This document shows positions 1-7,590 of a stretch of 8,504 nt of DNA, piece after piece (position 1 is the first letter of the stretch; each line of letters starts with the position of its first letter). The notes beneath the pieces are model-generated. The model had not been told where the DNA came from. It did not search any database and saw only the letters and a program-made list of their open reading frames with translations. The DNA lies in assembly GCA_030145265.1 (NCBI GenBank), contig JAQYWA010000076.1, positions 1 to 8,504 on the forward strand, in the 5' to 3' direction. The DNA is from Desulfuromonas sp. (GTDB lineage: Bacteria; Desulfobacterota; Desulfuromonadia; Desulfuromonadales; Trichloromonadaceae). The position numbers were made by a program, and so were the translations under genes.

Positions 1-2
1 CC

Positions 3-31
3 TTGACTTATCCCGCCATTTTGATAGCTTA
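3..31 (+). promoter_or_regulatory. Possible sigma70-type promoter upstream of ileS
   Basis: TTGACT at 3-8 matches the -35 consensus at five of six positions. A weak -10 candidate (TAGCTT at 25-30, or AGCTTA at 26-31) follows after 16-17 nt. The leader to the ileS ATG would be about 25-30 nt. The -10 is poor and the window starts here, so an upstream operon promoter cannot be excluded. Confidence 0.3.
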
Positions 32-64
32 CATGACTTGATTTTTCCCCGCGGGAGGACCGTT

Positions 65-2842
65 ATGGACTATAAAGACACCCTGAATCTGCCTGTCACC
101 GATTTCCCCATGCGCGGCAATCTGCCCAAGCGTGAGCCGGAAATTCTCCAACTGTGGGAGCAGATGGGGCTTTACCAAAAAATGGAGGAAGCCGGCAAAG
201 GGCGCCCCTCTTTCATCCTTCACGACGGCCCTCCTTACGCCAACGGCCATACCCACATCGGCCACGCCCTCAACAAGATCCTCAAGGACATCGTCCTTAA
301 AAGCCGTCGCATGCAGGGGAACTATGTCCCCTATATTCCAGGCTGGGACTGCCACGGGCTGCCAATCGAGCTGATGGTCGACAAGAAGCTGGGCAAGAAG
401 AAGCGCGACATGACCAAGGCGGAAATTCGCCTCGAATGTCGTTCTTACGCCAAGGAATGGGTCGACATCCAGAGCGAAGAGTTCAAGCGCCTCGGCATTC
501 TCGGCGACTGGGACAACCCCTACCTGACCATGCACACCAGCTACGAGGCCGCCACCGCCAGAGAGCTGGCCCGCTTTGCCGAAAGGGGCGGCCTGTACAA
601 GGGCAAAAAACCGATCCACTGGTGTTCCTCCTGCGTTACCGCCCTGGCCGAAGCCGAGGTCGAGTACGCGGACCACACCTCCCCCTCGATCTACGTCAAG
701 TTCCCGTTTGCCGGAGAGCTCCCCGCCGAGGCGGCCGCGCTGGCGGGCAAAAAGGTCTCCTTCGTCATCTGGACCACCACGCCCTGGACCATTCCCGCCA
801 ACCTCGGAATCTGCCTCAACCCCGAGCTAACCTATGTGGCGGTCGAAGCGGGAGAGGATGTGCTGGTGATGGCCGAGGGGCTTTACGAATCGGTCATGAA
901 AACGCTCGAGATCAAAGACTACCAGGTGCTGGCCAGCTTCCCCTCAGCGCCCTTCGAGAACAAGGTCTGCCGGCATCCCTTTTACAACCGCGACTCACTG
1001 ATCATCCTCGGCGACCACGTCACCCTCGAAGCCGGTACCGGCTGCGTTCACACCGCCCCGGGCCACGGCCAGGAAGACTACGTGGTTGGCCTCAAGTACG
1101 GCCTCGAAATCTACAACCCGGTCAACGACTACGGCAAATACCGCGAGGATGTCGAATTCTTCGGCGGCATGAAAATCACCGACGCCAATGCCGAGGTCTG
1201 CGCCAAGATGACCGAGGTCGGCGCACTGCTGAAAGAATCGAAGGTTTCCCACAGCTACCCGCACTGCTGGCGCTGCAAGAAACCGGTAATTTTCCGCGCC
1301 ACCGAGCAGTGGTTCATCTCCTTGGAAGCCAACGACCTGCGCAAAAAATCGCTGGAGCAGATCAAAGCGACCCAGTGGATTCCGGCCTGGGGCCAGAACC
1401 GTATCTACAGCATGGTCGAGAACCGCCCCGACTGGTGCATCAGCCGCCAGCGCAGCTGGGGCGTTCCCATTACCGCCTTCTACTGCGAGAAATGCGGCGA
1501 GGCCCTAGCCGACGGCAAAACCATGCATCACATCGCTGACCTGTTCGAAGACCACGGCAGCGACATCTGGTATGAGAAAGAAGCGTCGGAGCTCCTCCCC
1601 GAGGGATCGGCATGCCCCGCCTGCGGGCACGGCACGTTCACCAAAGAGATGGATATTCTCGACGTCTGGTTCGACTCCGGGGTCTCCCACGCTGCGGTCG
1701 TCGAGCAGCGCGACAACCTCAAGAGCCCGGCCGACCTCTACCTCGAGGGGAGCGATCAGCACCGCGGATGGTTCCATTCGAGCCTGCTCGCCTCGGTGGG
1801 AACCCGCGACGTCGCCCCCTACAAGGCGGTACTTACCCACGGCTTCGTCGTCGACGGCAAGGGCAAGAAGATGTCCAAATCGGTCGGCAACGTGGTCGCC
1901 CCGGAAGAGGTCATCAAAAAATACGGCGTCGAGATACTGCGCCTCTGGGTCGCCGCCCAGGACTACCGCGACGACATCCGCATCAGCCAGGAAATTTTGC
2001 AGCGCCTGTCCGACGCCTACCGGCGCATCCGCAACACCGCCCGCTATATCCTCGGCAACCTGCACGGCTTCGATCCGGCCACCGACCTGGTAGCCGACGG
2101 AGAGCTGGTGGAAATCGACCGCTGGGCCCTCTCGCGCCTCGAACGCCTGGTCGAACGAGTGGAGAAGTCGTACGACGACTACGAGTTCCACGTCCTCTAC
2201 CACGCGGTACACAACTTCTGCAGCGTCGACATGAGTTCTTTCTACCTCGACGTGCTCAAGGACCGTCTCTACACCGCCCGAGACGGCAGCCTGGCCCGCC
2301 GCAGCGCCCAGACGGCCATGTACCGAATCCTCGACGCCCTGACCCGGTTGATCGCCCCGGTCCTCTCCTTTACCGCCGAGGACATCTGGGCCCACCTCCC
2401 CGGTGAGCGCGAAGAGAGCGTGCACCTGGCCAGTGTTCCCTGTTTCGAAACCAGCCTGCTCGACGCCGAGCTAGAAGCGCGCTACGAAAAGCTGCTGATG
2501 GTGCGTTCCGACGTTTCCAAGGCCCTTGAACTGGCCCGCGCAACCAAACTGATCGGCCATTCCCTTGACGCCAGGGTCCTGGTCGAGGCGCCTGCCGGCG
2601 AATGGAAAGAGCTTCTCGAACAGTACCGTGACGAGCTTGCCACCCTCTTCATCGTCTCCCAGGCCGAACTCGCCGAAGGCCTCGACGATGCCGTTGCCGG
2701 CGAGGAAATCCCGGAATTAAAGATCCGCGTTGAAAAGGCCCAGGGGGAGAAATGCGAGCGCTGCTGGAACTACGCCACCAGCGTCGGCAGCGACAACGAT
2801 CACCCCGGCATCTGCCATAGCTGCAGTGACGCCCTGGCGTAA
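65..2842 (+). CDS. ileS: Isoleucyl-tRNA synthetase (IleS), complete
   Basis: Cytoplasmic class I aminoacyl-tRNA synthetase that charges tRNA-Ile with isoleucine using ATP and edits mischarged valine. I chose the ATG at 65 (925 aa) over the in-frame TTG at 38. GGGAGG at 53-58 lies 6 nt upstream of it, and the protein then begins [10 protein letters not shown], the usual start in this family. Seen motifs: the HIGH signature at residues 64-67 (after PPYANGHT), [10 protein letters not shown], the editing-domain WTTTPWTIP from residue 236, GHGQEDY with the expected editing Asp at 338, [10 protein letters not shown], and KMSKS at 602-606. Two Cys quartets look like zinc sites: C474/C477 with C517/C520, and the C-terminal C897/C900 with C917/C920. 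All catalytic, editing and zinc elements are present, so the enzyme should be functional. lspA follows 96 nt downstream, a very common pairing. Confidence 0.98.
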   Translation: MDYKDTLNLPVTDFPMRGNLPKREPEILQLWEQMGLYQKMEEAGKGRPSFILHDGPPYANGHTHIGHALNKILKDIVLKSRRMQGNYVPYIPGWDCHGLPIELMVDKKLGKKKRDMTKAEIRLECRSYAKEWVDIQSEEFKRLGILGDWDNPYLTMHTSYEAATARELARFAERGGLYKGKKPIHWCSSCVTALAEAEVEYADHTSPSIYVKFPFAGELPAEAAALAGKKVSFVIWTTTPWTIPANLGICLNPELTYVAVEAGEDVLVMAEGLYESVMKTLEIKDYQVLASFPSAPFENKVCRHPFYNRDSLIILGDHVTLEAGTGCVHTAPGHGQEDYVVGLKYGLEIYNPVNDYGKYREDVEFFGGMKITDANAEVCAKMTEVGALLKESKVSHSYPHCWRCKKPVIFRATEQWFISLEANDLRKKSLEQIKATQWIPAWGQNRIYSMVENRPDWCISRQRSWGVPITAFYCEKCGEALADGKTMHHIADLFEDHGSDIWYEKEASELLPEGSACPACGHGTFTKEMDILDVWFDSGVSHAAVVEQRDNLKSPADLYLEGSDQHRGWFHSSLLASVGTRDVAPYKAVLTHGFVVDGKGKKMSKSVGNVVAPEEVIKKYGVEILRLWVAAQDYRDDIRISQEILQRLSDAYRRIRNTARYILGNLHGFDPATDLVADGELVEIDRWALSRLERLVERVEKSYDDYEFHVLYHAVHNFCSVDMSSFYLDVLKDRLYTARDGSLARRSAQTAMYRILDALTRLIAPVLSFTAEDIWAHLPGEREESVHLASVPCFETSLLDAELEARYEKLLMVRSDVSKALELARATKLIGHSLDARVLVEAPAGEWKELLEQYRDELATLFIVSQAELAEGLDDAVAGEEIPELKIRVEKAQGEKCERCWNYATSVGSDNDHPGICHSCSDALA

Positions 2843-2853
2843 AATCCTAAACC

Positions 2854-2929
2854 ATGAGGCGTGAAGCGTGAGGGGGGAGGCGTATAACTATTTGGCCTCC
2901 CCCTTACTCCTTACACCTCACTCCTCACA
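2854..2929 (+). repeat. Inverted array of 7-nt repeats forming a hairpin between ileS and lspA
   Basis: The ileS-lspA gap is filled by two opposed heptad runs. The left arm has four units (ATGAGGC, GTGAAGC, GTGAGGG, GGGAGGC at 2854-2881). The right arm has five units of the complementary type (GCCTCCC, CCTTACT, CCTTACA, CCTCACT, CCTCACA at 2895-2929). The 13-nt loop is AT-rich. The core stem GGGGGAGGC/GCCTCCCCC (2873-2881 with 2895-2903) is perfect over 9 bp and extends by a G-U and an A-T pair; further out, pairing slips by one base. No T-run follows, so it is not a classical terminator. It ends exactly at the lspA Shine-Dalgarno. I recall similar GTGAGGC-type runs from Geobacter-like genomes but cannot verify this here. 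Transcript processing, attenuation or a neutral repeat are all possible roles. Confidence 0.7.
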
Positions 2930-2938
2930 GGAGTGATC

Positions 2939-3427
2939 GTGCCATTTCGCTACCGACTACTGCTGATCGTCTCTCTCGTTGTGCTGGCGTTTGACCAGGC
3001 GACCAAGCTTTACATCGACAACCGGTTCGCCCTTTACGAGTCGGTGACGGTTTTCGAAAACTTTTTTCACATTACCTACGTACGCAACAAGGGAGCCGCC
3101 TTCGGCATCCTGGCCGACAACGCCTTTCGGGTCCCCTTTTTCATCACCGTGGCCAGCATCGCCGCCATCGGCATTTTCTGGTACCTGCACAAGCTTGGAG
3201 ATGGACAGAAGCTGCACGTGCTGGCCCTGTCCCTGATCTTTTCCGGGGCGGTTGGCAACCTGATCGACCGCATCCGCCTCGGCGAGGTGATCGACTTTCT
3301 CGACGCACACTGGTACCAGCACCACTGGCCCGCATTCAACGTGGCCGACTCAGCCATCTGTGTCGGCGTCGGACTGCTGCTGCTCGACACCTGGCGACAG
3401 GAGTCGACAAAGAAAAAAGCCACCTGA
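2939..3427 (+). CDS. lspA: Lipoprotein signal peptidase (signal peptidase II)
   Basis: Inner-membrane aspartyl protease that removes the signal peptide from diacylglyceryl-modified prolipoproteins in lipoprotein maturation. I chose the GTG at 2939 (162 aa) because AGGAG at 2929-2933 sits 5 nt upstream. The in-frame GTG at 2933 overlaps that ribosome site and is unlikely; it would add only two residues. Family motifs are all visible: FDQATK (18-23), the NKGAAFG box (50-56), GNLIDR with catalytic Asp110, and FNVADS with catalytic Asp137. Hydrophobic stretches at about 7-18, 65-83, 92-108 and 136-150 give the expected four membrane segments. The tail is short and basic (KKK). The length is typical. 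It is probably co-transcribed with ileS through the heptad hairpin, and a strong terminator follows. Confidence 0.97.
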   Translation: MPFRYRLLLIVSLVVLAFDQATKLYIDNRFALYESVTVFENFFHITYVRNKGAAFGILADNAFRVPFFITVASIAAIGIFWYLHKLGDGQKLHVLALSLIFSGAVGNLIDRIRLGEVIDFLDAHWYQHHWPAFNVADSAICVGVGLLLLDTWRQESTKKKAT

Positions 3428-3453
3428 GCCGCATTTCCATCATTTAAGCAAAC

Positions 3454-3481
3454 AAGCCGCCCCGTTATCGGGGCGGCTTTT
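3454..3481 (+). terminator. Rho-independent terminator after lspA, probably bidirectional
   Basis: GCCGCCCCG (3456-3464) pairs perfectly with CGGGGCGGC (3469-3477) around a TTAT loop and is followed by TTTT. The stem extends by two A-T pairs at 3454-3455/3478-3479. Read on the minus strand, the same stem is followed by TTGTTT, so it can also stop the convergent kinase/synthetase operon, whose last stop codon is about 22 nt away. Confidence 0.92.
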
Positions 3482-3502
3482 GTCGTTTTGGGCGGGGAAA
3501 AC

Positions 3503-4756
3503 TCAGAAGACCTGGCTGTTGATGCGGGCAATAAGGGAATGAGCCGGCTGAAAATCGGGCTGGATGGTCAGTGCGCTTTCGCAGTCGGCCAGGGCCTGGG
3601 TGTGAAGCTGCATGGCGTAGCAGGTCTGGGCCCGGCCCCAGTAACCATCGACCTGGGAGGGGTTGATGGCCAGCGAGCGATCGTAATCGGTAAGGGATTT
3701 ATCGAGAGACTTCATCACTCGAAAGGCCAGCGCCCGGTTGTTGTAACACCGCACGTTACTGCCATCGAAAAATATCGCACGGGAAAAATCCCGGATCGCC
3801 TGAGTATAGTCCGACAGCCCGAAATGGGCCATCCCCCGGTGATTGTAAACCAGGGACCGAACCGATTCGGCCAGCTTGAGCCGCAAGATGTGACTATTGA
3901 GCTCGACGGCCCGTTCGAGGTCGCCGCGGCTATGAGCATCGAGGGAATCGAGCATCAGTTTTTCGAGCTTGCGCTGGCCGGTGAGGGAGGTCAGTTCCAG
4001 CGGGATTTCCCCGGCGGCCAGAACGCTCGGGCAAAGGTTGCCGCAATGACTTTCGCCAAAGTTGGCATCCAGGCTTTGCCGGCGCTTGCGATCGCGTGCG
4101 CGAATGTCTCTCTGGTAATCGCGGATTTCTTGAAAAATAAGGTCCGACAGGTTCAGGGTGGCATTGAGCGATGCCAGCTTACGCTTGATCGAGTCGTTCG
4201 GCAGCGAAATATCCGACTTGTAGATCAGCTCATGCTCGACCTCGGCCCAGGCATCCTGAAGGATGGTACGCAGCTGGATCTCGCAGACCCGCGCCGAGTG
4301 GGGCAGCACCTCATCCAGTTGGGCCGGATCAAGGCGGATCAGTAGATGCACCGAGTCGTAGCCGAACTCCCGGAACGAATGCCGAGCCCCCTTCCATTCG
4401 AGTTCGACCACGTTGAACTCTTTGGCCAGCAACCGCTCGATGGTTTCTATATCTTCGAGAAACGGGCAGACGATACGGATACCGAGCAGGTCGGTCACTT
4501 CGAAGCCCGCGTCGTTCCCTTCATCAAGCTGTCGGCTCTGGCGCAGCAGCTTGTCGAAGTAGGCTTCAAACCGTTTGACCCGGTACTTGATGGTGGGGGT
4601 GTAGCCGTTGCCTTCGAGCTGACGGCGGATTTCGCTGACCAGGTTCTGCAGGGTGATTTCATAGGCCGGACGCAGGGTTTCGTAGGACGTTTTGTACATA
4701 CCCCGTTCGGCGATGCCGCAGACCCGTATCTTTTCCGGCCGAATGTCTTTTTTCAT
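3503..4756 (-). CDS. RelA/SpoT-type (p)ppGpp synthetase domain fused to C-terminal TPR repeats
   Basis: Likely cytoplasmic alarmone synthetase, transferring pyrophosphate from ATP to GDP/GTP, of the small-alarmone-synthetase type. It has no HD hydrolase, TGS or ACT domain. The synthetase region (about residues 30-210, counted from the ATG at 4756; 417 aa) shows RVK at 59-61, TDLLGIR with the metal-binding-type Asp89 and Arg94, GYDSVH (132-137), EIQLRT with catalytic-type Glu159, and AWAEVEHELIYK ending at Lys180. All key positions are kept, so activity is expected. A linker with two Cys follows, then four 34-residue TPR units at about 267-300, 301-334, 335-368 and 369-402, normally a protein-protein surface. 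A TTG at 4759 is an alternative start with slightly better spacing from the AGG at 4769-4771; the difference is one residue. Only about 6-9 nt separate it from the upstream kinase stop, so translation is probably coupled. Ribosomal or tRNA-modifying toxSAS activity cannot be excluded from sequence. Confidence 0.88.
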   Translation of the reverse strand: MKKDIRPEKIRVCGIAERGMYKTSYETLRPAYEITLQNLVSEIRRQLEGNGYTPTIKYRVKRFEAYFDKLLRQSRQLDEGNDAGFEVTDLLGIRIVCPFLEDIETIERLLAKEFNVVELEWKGARHSFREFGYDSVHLLIRLDPAQLDEVLPHSARVCEIQLRTILQDAWAEVEHELIYKSDISLPNDSIKRKLASLNATLNLSDLIFQEIRDYQRDIRARDRKRRQSLDANFGESHCGNLCPSVLAAGEIPLELTSLTGQRKLEKLMLDSLDAHSRGDLERAVELNSHILRLKLAESVRSLVYNHRGMAHFGLSDYTQAIRDFSRAIFFDGSNVRCYNNRALAFRVMKSLDKSLTDYDRSLAINPSQVDGYWGRAQTCYAMQLHTQALADCESALTIQPDFQPAHSLIARINSQVF

Positions 4757-4765
4757 CAATTCAAG

Positions 4766-7003
4766 CTACCTTTCCGGTAGGGAAAAATAAAAAGTGGCAC
4801 CGTTGTTTTCCTCGCCTTCGGCCCAGACCTCGCCGCCGTGGCGGTCGATGATCCGCTTGACGATGGCCAGTCCAACCCCCGTCCCGGCGAATTCTTCATC
4901 CCGATGCAGGCGCTGAAAGACGCCGAACAGCTTGTCGGCATATTCCGGGTTGAAGCCGACACCGTTATCCCGGACAAAGTAGACCTTGCGGCCCGACTCT
5001 TCGTAACCGCCAACCTCAATGTGCCGCACCTTCCGCCCTCCGCTGTACTTGACCGCGTTGGACAGCAAGTTGCTCCAGACCAGGTGCAGCAGGCTCGGGT
5101 CGCCGGAGGATGCAGGAAGGGGGGAGATGAAACATTCGTCGCGATCCCGGATGTCGTCCGGCACGACTTCGTCGTAGGCCGAACGGGCCTGCTCCGTCAT
5201 GTCGATCCGGGCAATTTTCAGCTCGCCGCGCCCCACCCGCGAAAACTCCAGCAGGTTGGTGATCAGTTCGTCCATCTTCTGGGCATTGTCCCGGACGATG
5301 TTGAGCAGGCGCTGACCTTCGGCGGATAGGGCCGCCCCGTGCTCTTCCAGAACAATCCGCGAGAATCCATCGATGGCCCGCAGGGGAGCCCGCAGGTCAT
5401 GGGACACCGAATAACTGAACGCCTCGAGCTCCCGGTTGGCGGCTCCAAGCTGACTGGTGCGCTCCGTCACCCGCTGTTCAAGTTCGACCGCGTGACGCTG
5501 GATTTCTTCATGCAGCAGGGCATTCCTCAACCCCGTCGCCAACTGGTCGGCGAGGGCTTCGAGAAACGTTGCCTGCTGCTCGAAATCCCGTTCCGTGACC
5601 GTGGCCAGGGAGAGCACGCCGATAACCTGACTACCGCTGCGTAAAGGAATCGCCGCCAGAGAAATGACCCCGGCCTTCTTGCACTCCTGCCAGGTGCAGC
5701 GCGGATCCACCCGGATATCCCGGGAATAAACCGGCCTGCCGCTGGACGCCGCCAAGCCGCACAGACATTCCCCCAGACAGTGGTCCGGGGTGTTGTCATG
5801 CTGCAGGCCGCCCTGCTCCGGCGCATGGGCCTGCAAAATCAGGGCATCCCCCTGACACAGGAACAGCAGGGCCAGATCCGGCTTCAGCGTCTCGAGCACC
5901 GAATTGACAACCGACTCGGCAACCTGCTCAAAGGCGAGACTGGCGTTGATTTTGCGGGCTGTTTCATAAAGGGCGGCGACCTCAGCGAGCGCAAGCTGCT
6001 GGAGCTTCACTTCAATCAGCCTGCGCTCGCAGAGGTCGCGGGCATTCACCACGAAGGCCCCGACCGCCGGATCCTCCAGCAGGTTGGTCACGGTCATGTC
6101 GAGCCACAACCAGCGGCCGTCCCGATGGCGGACACGAAAGCGGACCGCCCGGCACTCCCCGGGCAGCCCCTGCAATGATGACAGAACATCCATAAAAATC
6201 GGGATATCGACGGGATGAACAATTTCGGCCGGCCCCGTTCCCAGCATCTCTTCGGCCGGGTAGCCGAGGATGCGCATGATCGAATCGCTGGCGTAGCTGA
6301 TGCGCCCCTGCGGATCAACCCGCAGGATGATGTCGCCGCTTTGTTCAATCATTTTGCGAAACCGGCGCTCGCTGGCCCGCACCAGGCACTCGGCCTCCCG
6401 ATGGGACAACTTGCGTTCCAGCAGCATGCCGAGCAGCACGGTCACCACCGGATAGACCAGGAGGACCGGAAGGGTGATATTGGCAAGCACCATGCCGGCC
6501 ATCTCCAAGGGGAGCAGCAGCATGCACAACAGCATGACGACATGCACGACACAGCCGAACATGTACAACTCGATGCGCCCGAAGGTCTTCTGCCACTGGG
6601 GTCGATAACGCCGCCACCCCAATCCGATCAGTACCGACGAAGCAATGACGGCCACCCCGGGAACGACACCGGCGCCACCCTGAAAAACCCGAAACAGGGA
6701 AGTCATAAGGGCCGCGATAACCGCGGGAATCGCACCAAAAAATAGCGCCGCGACGCTGAGCAGGATTGAACGGGTGTCAAAAAACACCCCCGGGGCAAAA
6801 TGCAGCGGGTTGAGCATAAGGGTGCCACCGATCGTGCCGATGACAGCGCCGACCAGTAGGTTTTTCAGGGGAAGGAGGCGAGCGGACGGTTGCGGAACCA
6901 CGTCGTAGAGCGCGCCGAGCGCAAGCAGCAGGGCCGCGTTGGAAACAATAATCCAGATGCCGTCAGCACTCATAAGACTCCACACAGTCGGGGGAGGGGA
7001 CAT
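4766..7003 (-). CDS. Membrane sensor histidine kinase: 5TM-LYT, PAS, GAF, HisKA, HATPase
   Basis: Inner-membrane sensor kinase of 745 aa; I do not recognise a specific named gene. The N-terminal hydrophobic segments at about 15-36, 46-64, 78-107, 113-130 and 146-196 carry 5TMR-LYT features (KNLLVGAVIGTIGG at 47-60, DTRS at 76-79, Arg105 and GG at 109-110). A PAS domain (about 210-335), a GAF domain (about 345-495) and a short coiled coil follow. The kinase core has the HisKA box SVSHDLRAPLRAID with phospho-acceptor His535, an N-box LLSNAVKYS with Asn649, a G1 box DNGVGF (679-684) and a G2 box GTGVGL (707-712). There is no receiver domain and no adjacent response regulator, so the phosphate acceptor is elsewhere. 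It is the first gene of an operon with the downstream synthetase. Start: I give the ATG at 7003 (weak GGA at 5 nt). The ATG at 6973 has GGAG 4 nt upstream and would also leave the first membrane segment whole. Confidence 0.93.
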   Translation of the reverse strand: MSPPPTVWSLMSADGIWIIVSNAALLLALGALYDVVPQPSARLLPLKNLLVGAVIGTIGGTLMLNPLHFAPGVFFDTRSILLSVAALFFGAIPAVIAALMTSLFRVFQGGAGVVPGVAVIASSVLIGLGWRRYRPQWQKTFGRIELYMFGCVVHVVMLLCMLLLPLEMAGMVLANITLPVLLVYPVVTVLLGMLLERKLSHREAECLVRASERRFRKMIEQSGDIILRVDPQGRISYASDSIMRILGYPAEEMLGTGPAEIVHPVDIPIFMDVLSSLQGLPGECRAVRFRVRHRDGRWLWLDMTVTNLLEDPAVGAFVVNARDLCERRLIEVKLQQLALAEVAALYETARKINASLAFEQVAESVVNSVLETLKPDLALLFLCQGDALILQAHAPEQGGLQHDNTPDHCLGECLCGLAASSGRPVYSRDIRVDPRCTWQECKKAGVISLAAIPLRSGSQVIGVLSLATVTERDFEQQATFLEALADQLATGLRNALLHEEIQRHAVELEQRVTERTSQLGAANRELEAFSYSVSHDLRAPLRAIDGFSRIVLEEHGAALSAEGQRLLNIVRDNAQKMDELITNLLEFSRVGRGELKIARIDMTEQARSAYDEVVPDDIRDRDECFISPLPASSGDPSLLHLVWSNLLSNAVKYSGGRKVRHIEVGGYEESGRKVYFVRDNGVGFNPEYADKLFGVFQRLHRDEEFAGTGVGLAIVKRIIDRHGGEVWAEGEENNGATFYFSLPER

Positions 7004-7039
7004 TTCAATCCAGGGGACATGTATGGCATACGCGCAATG

Positions 7040-7068
7040 AGTTTACACTGAATCTCTAACAGATTCAA
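7040..7068 (-). promoter_or_regulatory. Predicted promoter of the histidine kinase/synthetase operon
   Basis: On the minus strand, TTGAAT (7068-7063) and TAAACT (7045-7040) each match the sigma70 consensus at four of six positions and are separated by exactly 17 nt. Transcription would start near 7033, giving a leader of about 30 nt to the ATG at 7003. This is a prediction from spacing and consensus only. Confidence 0.45.
7049..7067. promoter_or_regulatory. Dyad in the kinase promoter spacer (candidate operator)
   Basis: TGAATCT (7049-7055) and AGATTCA (7061-7067) form a perfect 7-bp inverted repeat around CTAAC. It overlaps the predicted -35 and most of the spacer, where a repressor or activator would act. 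No T-run follows, so a terminator is unlikely. The binding factor is unknown; the half-site differs from the ArsR-type dyad at 7154-7171. Confidence 0.4.
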
Positions 7069-7146
7069 ACCTGAAGCCAGCATTCGGACCGGTTTCTCCA
7101 TCCTGCACGATGGTCAGTTACCTTATTTTACTGAATAAGTTTTCCC

Positions 7147-7175
7147 TTGACCATATCCGCCTATGCGGATAGATT
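7147..7175 (+). promoter_or_regulatory. Promoter of arsR, predicted to give a leaderless mRNA
   Basis: TTGACC (7147-7152; five of six) and TAGATT (7170-7175; four of six) lie 17 nt apart. Counting the last -10 base as -7 puts +1 at 7182, the A of the arsR ATG. The ten bases before the ATG (GATTGCCCCC) hold no Shine-Dalgarno sequence, which fits leaderless translation. Confidence 0.6.
7154..7171. promoter_or_regulatory. ArsR-type operator inside the arsR promoter
   Basis: TATCCGC (7154-7160), spacer CTAT, GCGGATA (7165-7171) is a perfect 7-bp inverted repeat. It fills the -35/-10 spacer and touches the -10. ArsR/SmtB repressors bind short AT-flanked dyads of this kind next to their own gene, so autorepression relieved by arsenite is the natural reading. 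Binding by this ArsR is inferred from position. Confidence 0.62.
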
Positions 7176-7181
7176 GCCCCC

Positions 7182-7532
7182 ATGAAAGACACTGCTCAAC
7201 TCTTTAAAGCACTTTCCGACGAAACGCGCCTACGCATCCTGGCCCTGCTCACCCATGGCGAGCTCTGCGTCTGTGACCTGATGGCGATTCTTGACCTGCC
7301 CCAATCCACCGTCTCCCGCCACCTGGCCTACCTGCGTAGCAACGGCTTGGTGCATGACCGCCGAGCCGGGGTATGGATGTACTATCGTCTGGTCGAAAGC
7401 GACGCGACCCTGCAGCGTGAATCGCTGACCCTGCTAGCCCGCTTACTGCCAGCCATGGCCCAGGTTGTCAGCGACCGAACCGCGCTGCAAAAGCGCCGGA
7501 AAAAGACAACCGAAGACATGGCTTGCGAGTGA
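7182..7532 (+). CDS. arsR: ArsR/SmtB-family arsenic-responsive transcriptional repressor
   Basis: Dimeric winged-helix DNA-binding repressor, 116 aa, which in this family releases its operator when As(III) or Sb(III) binds. Seen: the family start FKALSDETRLRIL (8-20); ELCVCDL (27-33) with the Cys29/Cys31 pair in helix alpha3, the arrangement of classical ArsR arsenite sensors; the recognition helix region PQSTVSRHLAYL (40-51); and the wing segment RRAGVWMYYRL (60-70). A further Cys115 near the basic C-terminus may add a ligand. The start is fixed by the conserved N-terminus although it has no Shine-Dalgarno. The dyad and promoter immediately upstream indicate autoregulation. The next gene, 58 nt downstream, is a GAPDH pseudogene, so the locus resembles an arsR-gapdh-arsJ operon that has lost its effector genes. 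A different thiophilic metal cannot be ruled out. Confidence 0.92.
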   Translation: MKDTAQLFKALSDETRLRILALLTHGELCVCDLMAILDLPQSTVSRHLAYLRSNGLVHDRRAGVWMYYRLVESDATLQRESLTLLARLLPAMAQVVSDRTALQKRRKKTTEDMACE

Positions 7533-7590
7533 GTTTTTTCAACACCAGGCATCCACTTCTCCGCACTAAGAATATTAGAAAGGATTTCAT

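Noticed and set aside
29..676. Minus-strand frame opposite the ileS start
   Set aside because: It lies opposite the HIGH-motif region of ileS and has no independent support.
1505..2425. Long minus-strand frame opposite ileS (306 codons)
   Set aside because: ileS is unambiguous over this whole region. High GC at third positions opens antisense frames, and the antisense protein shows no recognisable motif.
2854..2929. Heptad array as a CRISPR or as an intrinsic terminator
   Set aside because: The units are 7 nt with no spacers, and the hairpin has no following T-run. lspA directly follows and is expected to be co-expressed with ileS.
3488..4345. Plus-strand frame of 285 codons opposite the alarmone synthetase
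   Set aside because: The minus strand encodes a clear synthetase-TPR protein here. The plus frame has no family motif and begins just past the terminator without a ribosome site.
7069..7146. Extra small gene or RNA between the two divergent promoters
   Set aside because: No start with a ribosome site, no conserved structure and no coding signal seen in these 78 bases.
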